Assembly (NCBI GenBank): GCA_028065135.1
Contig: JAPTWR010000023.1
Location: forward strand, 1 to 16,311
Direction: 5' to 3'
DNA length: 16,311 nt
From: Acidithiobacillus sp.
GTDB lineage: Bacteria > Pseudomonadota > Gammaproteobacteria > Acidithiobacillales > Acidithiobacillaceae
Below, one piece after another: positions 5,248 through 11,596 of the stretch. The translations under genes were made by a program, and so were the position numbers. Positions within the stretch are counted from its first letter, which is position 1. Every line of letters starts with the position of its first letter. Under the pieces are notes generated by a model, which ran no database searches, was not told the origin of the DNA, and saw nothing but the letters and a program-made list of their open reading frames with translations.

Positions 5248-8203
5248 AAGCCTCCAGCCCCGAAATCTCCCGCCCCTGAGCCTGTTTATGCAGCAATGGA
5301 ATCAAATCCTGCATGAGCGCGGTTTCCTTCTGGGTGCGGGCTTTCCAACCTAACTGTAGAGGCGCCAGTAATTCACTGAGCTGTTCTCCATCAAAAATCA
5401 TCCGGTTCAGGGTCTGGGCCATGAAGTCCTGAAGGGTTTGGGTATCCAGTCCATGCGCCTGGGCGACTTCTTGTATCCGCTGCTGTTGATTCTGACTCTT
5501 GAACTGTTCAAATCCTTCGCGAATAGCCGATTCATCCAATCCCTTACCCGCTTTCAGGGTATCGATATAAGCGGTAATCTCTTCCCGATCATCCAGGAAC
5601 TGAGCATCGGACTGAATCAATCCCACCAGTGCTTCCCGATTCATGGTTTGTTTGCCCGGTGTAGGGTTCGTGTAACGACTGATCAGAGTCATGATGTAGT
5701 CGTAATCAATCACGGCGGAAGCAAAAAGGACAAACTCAAAATCCAGCTGCTCGACTTCCGGACTGGTCTGTTCGCGGTTTTGTGCTCTTTGCTCGCGTAA
5801 CCGCTGTGCCGTATCCAGATACACCCCCCGAAAGCCTTGTAAGGTTTCTGGCGGAACCATCTGTTCAATGCATTCCCGTTCTTCAGGAGTTAAATCCGTG
5901 TATTGATCCAATTGGGTTTTGCAACGCTGCACTTCTTTGAAGCACTGTATGAACTGACAGCGCGCTGCATCGCCCTGCAGCTGCGGTACGGCTTCCGGGG
6001 CAGCCGGTAATCCCTGCGACTGCAGAAAGGTCTCTAATTGCCCCAGAGCACCTTGCAGGCGGTCGATGACCACCGGCGCTTTATCCACCAACCAGATTTT
6101 CTTGGCCTGTTCCCCGGATTGTCCGGAGAACAGGCTGATGGCGGTGTCTACGGCCGCTTGTTGCTGGCGAAAGTCGAGAATGTTGCCATAAGGCTTGGTG
6201 TCATTGAGTACCCGATTGGTGCGGGAGAACGCCTGAATCAGTCCGTGGTACTTGAGATTCTTGTCTACATAGAGGGTATTGAGATAGGCGGAATCAAAAC
6301 CGGTGAGGAGCATATCCACGACGATGGTGATATCGATTTTCTGGGCATGGGGTAGATCGGTGTTGGGGTATTGCTGATCCTTGATGCGCTTTTGGACATC
6401 CTGATAGTAGAGATCGAATTCCCCGATACGGTGACTCGTACCATAGCGGTGATTGTACGTGGCCATAATGGCCTGTAGGGCGGCTTTCTTGCGATCCGGA
6501 TCCTGAGCATTGTCGGCTTTCTCCTGGGGCAGGTCTTCCTGGATCTGCAGGACATCCTGATTCCCTTCCGGAGGAGGAGAAAAAACGCAGGCAATGTTCA
6601 GGGGATGATAGTCGGGGTTTTCGGCCTGTTTCTCGGCCTGCATGGTCTCGAACAAACTGTGGTATTCAATGGCATCGACAATGGATGCCGTGGCCAGCAG
6701 GGCATTGAACTTGCGTCCAGCGGTCGCGGCATCATGTTTGGAGAGAATCGCTTCGACGATGGCGCGTTTGGCCAAGGCTTCTCCCGGTTTCGGTGCCTGT
6801 TTCCCATCGGGCTTGTAGTAGTCGATATGAAAGCGCAGGACATTGAGGTCATCAATGGCGTGGGTGATGGTGTAGGCGTGGAGCTGCTGCTGGAAGATGT
6901 CGGCGGTGGTGCGATAGGAGGCTTGTTCTCCCTCGATCTGCTGGTAATTGGCATTCTGCTCAAAGATCGGGGTGCCCGTAAAACCAAAAAGCTGAGCGTT
7001 GGGAAAGAATTCCTTGATGGCCTGGTGGTTCTCGCCAAACTGGGAGCGGTGACATTCATCGAAAATGAAGACCATGTGCTTATGCCGTAAGGGTTCCAGT
7101 TTTTCCTTGTAATGGTTGCGATGATTCCCATCCAGAGCCAAACCGAGTTTCTGGATGGTGGTGACGATGACCTTATCGGCATAGTCGTCGGAAAGCAGAC
7201 GGCTCACCAAGGTACCGGTGTGGGTATTGGCTTCTACACAGTTTTCCTGAAAGCGATTGAATTCATCGCGGGTCTGGCGGTCGAGGTCTTTGCGGTCCAC
7301 CACAAACAGGCATTTGTCGATATCGGGGTTGTCTTTGAGGAGGGTCGAGGCTTTGAAGGAGGTCAGGGTCTTGCCACTGCCGGTGGTATGCCAGATATAG
7401 CCATTGCCGCGATGCTGATGAATGCAGTCCACGATCGCTTTGACCGCGTAGATTTGATACGGCCGCATCATCAGGAGCTTTTGTTCGCTCGCGACCAGTA
7501 CCATGTAGCGGCTGATCATCTCCCCCAGCGTGCATTTCGCCAGAAAGGCGTCGGCAAAATCATCCAGATGGGTGATCTTGCTGTTGTCTTCCCGTGCGAA
7601 CTGGTAGAGGGGTAAAAAGCGTTCCTCGGCATTGAAGGCAAAATGACGGCTGTTGTTATTGGCGAAGTACCAGGTATCGCTGCGGTTACTGACGATGAAC
7701 AGTTGCAGAAAACAGAGCAGCGTCTTGGCATAACCGTTACCGGGATCATGCTTATACTCGACGATTTGCTGAATGGCACGACGGGGACTGATCTGCAGGG
7801 TTTTGAGCTCGATCTGGACGACGGGTACGCCATTGATGAGCAACATCACGTCATAGCGATGATGGCTGTAATCGGTATTGATGCGCAGCTGATGGATCAC
7901 TTCAAAGGTGTTTTTGCACCAGTCCTTGATGTTGACCAGGGTATAGTGCAGCGCCGTACCGTCATCACGCTCGAAATGATTGCGTTCCCGGAGGATGCGA
8001 GACGCCGCATACACATCGGGAGTCACAATCGTCTCCAGCAATCGGGAAAATTCACTGTCACTGAGGGAAACGTGATTCAGGGATTCAAAATGATGGCGGA
8101 AGTTAGCTTCCAGTGCGGCCCGATCATGAATATCCGGACGATAGCTGTACTTCAGATCGCCCAGTTTCTGGATGAGGGCTTCTTCGATTTCTTGTTCGGT
8201 CAT
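5237..8203 (-). CDS. hsdR: Type I restriction enzyme endonuclease/translocase subunit HsdR
   Basis: A 988-residue motor and nuclease subunit. The N-terminal PD-(D/E)xK nuclease is seen as YDVMLLINGVPVVQIELKT at 117-135, with D118, E132 and K134. The SF2 translocase follows: Walker A HTTGSGKT at 272-279, DECH at 382-385, FTGTP at 408-412, TGFDS at 634-638 and motif VI QAFSRTNR at 657-664. The C-terminal helical part, which docks onto HsdM/HsdS, runs to the end. Length is normal for the family. The ATG at 8203 gives a typical MTEQEIE start, but no good Shine-Dalgarno lies close by. It is first in the operon and its 3' end overlaps the 40-codon ORF. It appears intact. Confidence 0.96.
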   Translation of the reverse strand: MTEQEIEEALIQKLGDLKYSYRPDIHDRAALEANFRHHFESLNHVSLSDSEFSRLLETIVTPDVYAASRILRERNHFERDDGTALHYTLVNIKDWCKNTFEVIHQLRINTDYSHHRYDVMLLINGVPVVQIELKTLQISPRRAIQQIVEYKHDPGNGYAKTLLCFLQLFIVSNRSDTWYFANNNSRHFAFNAEERFLPLYQFAREDNSKITHLDDFADAFLAKCTLGEMISRYMVLVASEQKLLMMRPYQIYAVKAIVDCIHQHRGNGYIWHTTGSGKTLTSFKASTLLKDNPDIDKCLFVVDRKDLDRQTRDEFNRFQENCVEANTHTGTLVSRLLSDDYADKVIVTTIQKLGLALDGNHRNHYKEKLEPLRHKHMVFIFDECHRSQFGENHQAIKEFFPNAQLFGFTGTPIFEQNANYQQIEGEQASYRTTADIFQQQLHAYTITHAIDDLNVLRFHIDYYKPDGKQAPKPGEALAKRAIVEAILSKHDAATAGRKFNALLATASIVDAIEYHSLFETMQAEKQAENPDYHPLNIACVFSPPPEGNQDVLQIQEDLPQEKADNAQDPDRKKAALQAIMATYNHRYGTSHRIGEFDLYYQDVQKRIKDQQYPNTDLPHAQKIDITIVVDMLLTGFDSAYLNTLYVDKNLKYHGLIQAFSRTNRVLNDTKPYGNILDFRQQQAAVDTAISLFSGQSGEQAKKIWLVDKAPVVIDRLQGALGQLETFLQSQGLPAAPEAVPQLQGDAARCQFIQCFKEVQRCKTQLDQYTDLTPEERECIEQMVPPETLQGFRGVYLDTAQRLREQRAQNREQTSPEVEQLDFEFVLFASAVIDYDYIMTLISRYTNPTPGKQTMNREALVGLIQSDAQFLDDREEITAYIDTLKAGKGLDESAIREGFEQFKSQNQQQRIQEVAQAHGLDTQTLQDFMAQTLNRMIFDGEQLSELLAPLQLGWKARTQKETALMQDLIPLLHKQAQGREISGLEAYEQ

Positions 8204-8299
8204 GTTGCGGGATGCGGCTTCCTGAAAACACTCCCGCCCATGGTGCGAGGTTCAGGGGCTTTCGTCAATTTTTGTAGGGATGTAGAAACCAGAAATGGT

Positions 8300-8572
8300 T
8301 CAGAAGGAGGGTTTGTGCCGGGAGGGACCATCCTCATCAAAGGTGCCGCCGTTACCTGAAGCCATGGCCCAGATTAAAGCGGCAATCCAGCCCAGTACCG
8401 TCCATCCCAGAAAGATGTCCAGGAGCGTGATGGCACTTAGGTAAGGACTTCCCATGGTCCAGGCCAGAAAAATTGGAAGCGCATAGACCAGTGCAGCGAT
8501 GACAAAGGCCGCTATCAGCAAAAACAGAAAACCGGCGCGACTATCCATCATCCAGTGCATCATGAGCGGCAT
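8300..8572 (-). CDS. Superinfection immunity-type small membrane protein
   Basis: A 90-residue protein, or 87 if it starts at the fourth codon (ATG at 8563), which has AAGG 9 nt upstream, whereas that motif abuts the first ATG. Two hydrophobic helices are clear: GFLFLLIAAFVIAALVYALP at about 14-33, and a second covering LDIFLGWTVLGWIAALIWAM at about 51-70. The LLDIFLGWTVLGW pattern matches the superinfection-immunity family related to T4 Imm, inner-membrane proteins associated with blocking phage DNA entry. Most chromosomal members are uncharacterised. The tail is polar. It lies 96 nt upstream of hsdR on the same strand, so it may belong with the defence genes. Family likely; phage exclusion here is inference. 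Confidence 0.78.
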   Translation of the reverse strand: MPLMMHWMMDSRAGFLFLLIAAFVIAALVYALPIFLAWTMGSPYLSAITLLDIFLGWTVLGWIAALIWAMASGNGGTFDEDGPSRHKPSF

Positions 8573-8693
8573 CCTTTTTTTCTATGGGCAGGACAACACG
8601 ATCAAGCCTGCAAAAGCAGCAGAAGTCTTTCCTTACTGGTGATCTTACAAATCTGAGACGCAGGCGTAAATAAGCTTTTACTGTTATCTCGAT

Positions 8694-8993
8694 TCAGGCC
8701 GCATGCCCCTTGAGAGCACGAATGGCCGCATGAGGATCGACAGCCACAATCTGTAAAAGCGCCCTGGCTGGTCCAGCAGGCCGCACCCGTTTTTGTTCCC
8801 AATTCTGCAGTGTCTTGAGCTTTACCCCGATCATCAGAGCGAACTGCGACTGAGAAAGTCCTGTGGTTTCACGGATGGCTTTCACATTGGGATCCGGAAT
8901 TTGGATAGTCCGTCCATCCGCTTCATCACCGCGCATTTGGCGACCCATCCAGCGCACACTCTCCATGAGTTCCACAAATCCTTGATCATTCAT
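8694..8993 (-). CDS. nadS: NadS-type helix-turn-helix antitoxin/regulator (orphan)
   Basis: A 99-residue Cro/C1-type helix-turn-helix protein. The N-terminus MNDQGFVELMESVRWMG and the HTH at about 36-72 (VKAIRETTGLSQSQFALMIG, then TLQNWEQKR), followed by RPAGPARALLQIV, match NadS/HigA-like antitoxins. These normally bind their own operator and neutralise a RelE/HigB-like RNase. The start at 8993 has AGGAG 7 nt upstream, better than the ATG six codons earlier. No toxin gene is seen: upstream is a short coding-like remnant and then a MOSC gene, downstream a membrane protein. It may have lost its toxin or act as a stand-alone regulator. Confidence 0.85.
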   Translation of the reverse strand: MNDQGFVELMESVRWMGRQMRGDEADGRTIQIPDPNVKAIRETTGLSQSQFALMIGVKLKTLQNWEQKRVRPAGPARALLQIVAVDPHAAIRALKGHAA

Positions 8994-9147
8994 GATCCAA
9001 CTCCTGCTCAACGAGCTTTCCTAACTGACGAATTTGATCCTGCATCAAATCGATCTGAGTGTTTTTCTGGTAGGCAGCGCTGTATTCTAATAGAGGATGA
9101 CAGGACGGCCTTATCGGTGTGTATCTTTCAGATAGATGATGCGCTTT
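8986..9147 (-). pseudogene. Open frame ending over the nadS start: remnant or tiny ORF
   Basis: A frame open from about 9147 ends in TGA at 8988-8986, overlapping the nadS start by 8 nt. Past the MOSC stop it reads like protein (LLEYSAAYQKNTQIDLMQDQ, then IRQLGKLVEQELDHE), but the only ATG (9045) leaves 19 codons. It could be the 3' remnant of the gene that once preceded nadS, cut off by the MOSC unit, or a short leader peptide. No family recognised. Confidence 0.33.
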
Positions 9148-9788
9148 TCAATTTTCAGTCGAAGGTTATCGGCAAGGCCAGGTGCTTCCATCCATTTTTG
9201 CAGCACACCCATAGCCTCCGGATCGTCGCGTCGCATCTCTTGCAGCAATGAGCTCAGGCGATAGCATTCATTCACGGATTCCAGCAACTCCAGTTTGTCG
9301 TACTCCTTAACCATGCCCGCCTTAAGAACACGAAAATACCATCCCGTTATGGAGGTTTCGGCGATATAGGCTGCCACACCTTGGCAATCCAGTTTCTCGT
9401 CAATTTTCCAGCAGGGACTGCGAGGTTGCGATATTTGCAAGAGCCCTTCACCTAATCGCCAGATATCGCCGATATGCACATCATGTTCATCCAGATCAGG
9501 GCATGAAATATTTTCGCCAATAGCACCTGGAAACAATTTTTCATGCAGTGTCGGAAAGCGCTCTGCCAATGCTTCATAATGTTTAACGGGATATAACTGA
9601 ACAGCTTTATCTGGGCCACCATGAACCCGTAGGTCTGCCTGATGATCCCCTTCAAAACCGTTTATTTCCAATTTCACCGGCATTTTCGTCGGGATTTTGT
9701 ATATACCGCTGGGTCGAGCTGATTGGGGTAACAACTGGATAGTACCCACAAAAATCTGCACGGCTACGGATTTTTTGATGGATGTCAT
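9111..9788 (-). CDS. MOSC-domain protein (YiiM-like)
   Basis: A 225-residue protein with the MOSC fold of molybdenum-cofactor-binding proteins. Key stretches are GFEGDHQADLRVHGGPDKAV at 44-63, the YPVKHYEALAERFP segment at 66-79, GAIGENIS at 88-95 and GDIWRLGEGLLQISQPRSPC at 107-126, with C126 the likely Moco-thiol ligand. The C-terminal helical extension (from about 165) is like E. coli YiiM, which with YcbX reduces N-hydroxylated base analogues such as 6-N-hydroxylaminopurine. The start ATG overlaps the stop of the upstream gene (ATGA), so the two are translationally coupled. The molecular partner and true substrate here are unknown. Confidence 0.88.
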   Translation of the reverse strand: MTSIKKSVAVQIFVGTIQLLPQSARPSGIYKIPTKMPVKLEINGFEGDHQADLRVHGGPDKAVQLYPVKHYEALAERFPTLHEKLFPGAIGENISCPDLDEHDVHIGDIWRLGEGLLQISQPRSPCWKIDEKLDCQGVAAYIAETSITGWYFRVLKAGMVKEYDKLELLESVNECYRLSSLLQEMRRDDPEAMGVLQKWMEAPGLADNLRLKIEKRIIYLKDTHR

Positions 9789-10126
9789 TGGATCAGTATC
9801 TGTAATGAAAAAATGGCTGATACGCGTTCAATTTGTATCCTGAGCATTGTATATTCTGGTAATTCAGTTTCTGGTGCCGGATCACCCTGACAGGCGCAAC
9901 CGGGTATGGTGCTGGCATAACTGACGCCCAAATCCATGCAGAGTAACTGGTTATTTTCGCGGCGATTCAGCTCCATGAGCGTGACATTATCCAGTAGTGC
10001 ATAGCTGCCATGCTCTAAAGCACTTTGTAAGGGCGCAAACAGAACGTCCTGTGCCAGTAAATCGGCGCGCAACAGGTGCAGAAATTCAGGCTGCCCCCAA
10101 GCACAGAGTGTAAAACTGGAAAGCAT
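9785..10126 (-). CDS. Hypothetical protein coupled to the MOSC gene
   Basis: The stop codon overlaps the MOSC start by 4 nt, so this is almost certainly translated. The frame opens at 10147 with TTG directly after in-frame stops; the first ATG is at 10126 (113 residues), which I use, although neither has a clear Shine-Dalgarno. Visible features are a soluble, helical N-terminal half (CAWGQPEFLHLLRADLLAQD) and a central LLDNVTLMELNRRENNQLL. The C-terminal part holds GCACQGDPAPETELPEY, with two closely spaced cysteines, then alternating hydrophobic residues. I do not recognise a named family. The coupling suggests a function linked to the MOSC enzyme. Confidence 0.7.
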   Translation of the reverse strand: MLSSFTLCAWGQPEFLHLLRADLLAQDVLFAPLQSALEHGSYALLDNVTLMELNRRENNQLLCMDLGVSYASTIPGCACQGDPAPETELPEYTMLRIQIERVSAIFSLQILIQ

Positions 10127-10162
10127 CGAGTTCAAAACCGATGCCAATTATCAACTGATTGA

Positions 10163-10325
10163 TTACCCATGGTCATCCTCACTATTCTTCATTGAACGCC
10201 GTTGATCAATCACAAAGCGGTCTTCCGCGCTGAGTTGTGTCAGTGGATTGATCAGATAAAAAATTAAGCCGTTCCGCTATCACCGGAAAGCTGTTTTCGG
10301 TCAGAACCGGTACGATTATGTTCAT
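10163..10325 (-). pseudogene. Small ORF broken by a one-base homopolymer frameshift
   Basis: ATG at 10325 gives MNIIVPVLTENSFPVIAERL in one frame, which then runs off into an unconvincing tail and stop. The next frame carries on as LINPLTQLSAEDRFVIDQRR to a TAA at 10165-10163. The switch lies at a run of six T (minus strand; A at 10258-10263 on the plus). With five T the whole reads as one 53-residue protein. No family recognised. It could be a genuine pseudogene, a slippage-controlled gene or an assembly error. Confidence 0.5.
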
Positions 10326-10427
10326 GAGTGTTGGACGATGGGCGCAGCTACTGCGTACTAAGCACTATTGTACTGTAGTATTTGTTCGGCTCAATCATCC
10401 CTCACATGTGCTGATTCTTAGCTTCGG

Positions 10428-10826
10428 TCAATCTTTCTCAATGCTCTTGGAGAACAGCGATACGTCAGGCAGAGCCTCGAAATGGGCATCACAGGTGAGC
10501 AAAGTGGCCTCTTTACGTCTCGCTGTTGCGTAAACGATGGCATCGGCCGTGGCGAGTTTATATTCACGGTGCAGATCGGCCGCCAGTAGCGCAATGACCG
10601 TATCCATCGGCACAACAATACATTTCTGCGTATAGGCAATTACCTGGTCGGCCTGCTCCTCACCAACCTCACGCACTAACCACTTCGAAAGCTCCAGTTG
10701 TACGATGGTGGGGACGATACAATGTGATTTTTCTGGAAACTGTTTTCCCAGACGCCTACCGGTGGGGGTGTCAGCAAGCCATTCAATCCATGCTGAGGTA
10801 TCGACCACGCAAGGCATTAAATCCAT
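10428..10826 (-). CDS. vapC: PIN-domain ribonuclease toxin VapC
   Basis: A 132-residue PIN-domain protein with all four acidic residues of the metal-dependent RNase site: D9 in VVDTSAWIEWL, E45 in VPTIVQLELSKWL, D95 in LATADAIVYATA, and D113 in LLTCDAHFEALPDV. Length and motif order are typical of VapC toxins, which cut tRNA or rRNA to stop translation. The start ATG shares one base with the antitoxin stop (TGATG), the usual antitoxin-first coupling; MPCVVD three codons later is an alternative start. The gene looks intact. Its RNA target cannot be predicted. Confidence 0.92.
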   Translation of the reverse strand: MDLMPCVVDTSAWIEWLADTPTGRRLGKQFPEKSHCIVPTIVQLELSKWLVREVGEEQADQVIAYTQKCIVVPMDTVIALLAADLHREYKLATADAIVYATARRKEATLLTCDAHFEALPDVSLFSKSIEKD

Positions 10827-11044
10827 CAGAATCGATCCTGGCGATCACGAAAATCGTCAATGTGAGCTCGAGCTCCTTTGGCAATGCCGACTAACTGCTC
10901 CTTTTCGGGCACGGGTAACACCAAGACACCCTTACCTTTGGGGATGAAGACAAACTCTTGTCCGGCTTTCCAGTGCTGTTCATCCCGCAGAGCCTTGGGA
11001 ATGGAAATCTGGAACTTGCTCGATAAAGTAGCTGTGACCTTCAT
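10826..11044 (-). CDS. vapB: AbrB/MazE-type antitoxin VapB
   Basis: A 72-residue protein with an N-terminal SpoVT/AbrB swapped-hairpin domain: MKVTATLSSKFQISIPKALR, then WKAGQEFVFIPKGKGVLVLP up to about residue 46. The acidic/basic C-terminal tail (ARAHIDDFRDRQDRF) is suited to wrap and inhibit the toxin. AAGGAG lies 8 nt before the ATG. It overlaps vapC by one base. The antitoxin should bind its own promoter, and palindromes are present upstream at 11075-11099 and 11122-11156. Confidence 0.92.
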   Translation of the reverse strand: MKVTATLSSKFQISIPKALRDEQHWKAGQEFVFIPKGKGVLVLPVPEKEQLVGIAKGARAHIDDFRDRQDRF

Positions 11045-11074
11045 GATTCGTACTCCTTAATGATCGATGCATTT

Positions 11075-11099
11075 CTAGTAAGACTAGCTGATATCAACT
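11075..11099. promoter_or_regulatory. Two adjoining palindromes upstream of vapB
   Basis: CTAGT-AAG-ACTAG (11075-11087) runs directly into AGCTGATATCAACT (11086-11099), a 14-base near-palindrome with one mismatched pair. They end 31 nt before the vapB start, a sensible place for an autoregulatory operator. Binding is inference. Confidence 0.35.
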
Positions 11100-11121
11100 C
11101 GCAATGCCACACAAAGCCATA

Positions 11122-11156
11122 GATCAGGTAAGATCATATTATAATCCTGCCTGATC
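11122..11156. promoter_or_regulatory. Imperfect inverted repeat with TATAAT in the loop region (candidate vapBC promoter/operator)
   Basis: Arms GATCAGGTAAGAT and ATCCTGCCTGATC pair at 11 of 13 positions around a 9-base AT-rich centre. The centre contains TATAAT on the minus strand (11143-11138) and also on the plus strand. No U-tract follows, so a terminator is less likely than an operator or promoter for vapBC. A good -35 box is not seen. Confidence 0.4.
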
Positions 11157-11193
11157 GGGCTGCTCTTTTAGCAATTTAAAAAATATCAGTTTC

Positions 11194-11460
11194 TTACCAT
11201 TCCTCAATTACTCCTTCTTGATCGTTACCCCAGAGTTTAGCTGACCTTTGCACAGCGCTTTTCTGCGCTAATGTATCCGCATTCTTAGCAGCCTGTTCCC
11301 GTTTGTAATCCCAGACTTCTTTCTGATAAATTATATTACGACTCTTACACGTAATACAAAACTTCCAATCATCATCTCTATAAGGTTGATCTTTCTTGTA
11401 GTACAGCGGCATCCGTGTACCACAATCACGACAATAATAAACTTTAAGTGGTTTACTCAT
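11194..11460 (-). CDS. Small zinc-ribbon protein
   Basis: An 88-residue protein with two CxxC knuckles: YYCRDCG (C10, C13) and FCITCKSRN (C36, C39 region), a C-x2-C-x22-C-x2-C arrangement expected to bind one zinc. After it comes a long charged helix (VWDYKREQAAKNADTLAQKS) and an acidic end (DQEGVIEEW). The start at 11460 has GAGGA 7 nt upstream, better than the ATG 12 codons earlier. Codon use is more AT-rich than recD2 next to it, hinting at acquisition. Zinc ribbons of this size often bind nucleic acid or act as adaptors; no specific role can be given. Confidence 0.78.
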   Translation of the reverse strand: MSKPLKVYYCRDCGTRMPLYYKKDQPYRDDDWKFCITCKSRNIIYQKEVWDYKREQAAKNADTLAQKSAVQRSAKLWGNDQEGVIEEW

Positions 11461-11596
11461 GATAGTATCCTCAATTAACATTACGAAGTGAGTCAAATAC
11501 TCATAATATTAATAAGAGGCTGTAAAAAATTATTGAAGCAAGATAGCGATGATGGTTTTTAAAGTGCTTAACTGTTGAATGAGTGCGTTAGTATTG

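Noticed and set aside
7643..8359. 238-codon plus-strand frame
   Set aside because: Antisense to the HsdR N-terminus and the small membrane protein gene; its composition is a mirror of the real coding strand.
10318..10533. 71-codon plus-strand frame
   Set aside because: Overlaps the 3' end of vapC and the broken small ORF; no ribosome-binding site or protein-like features.
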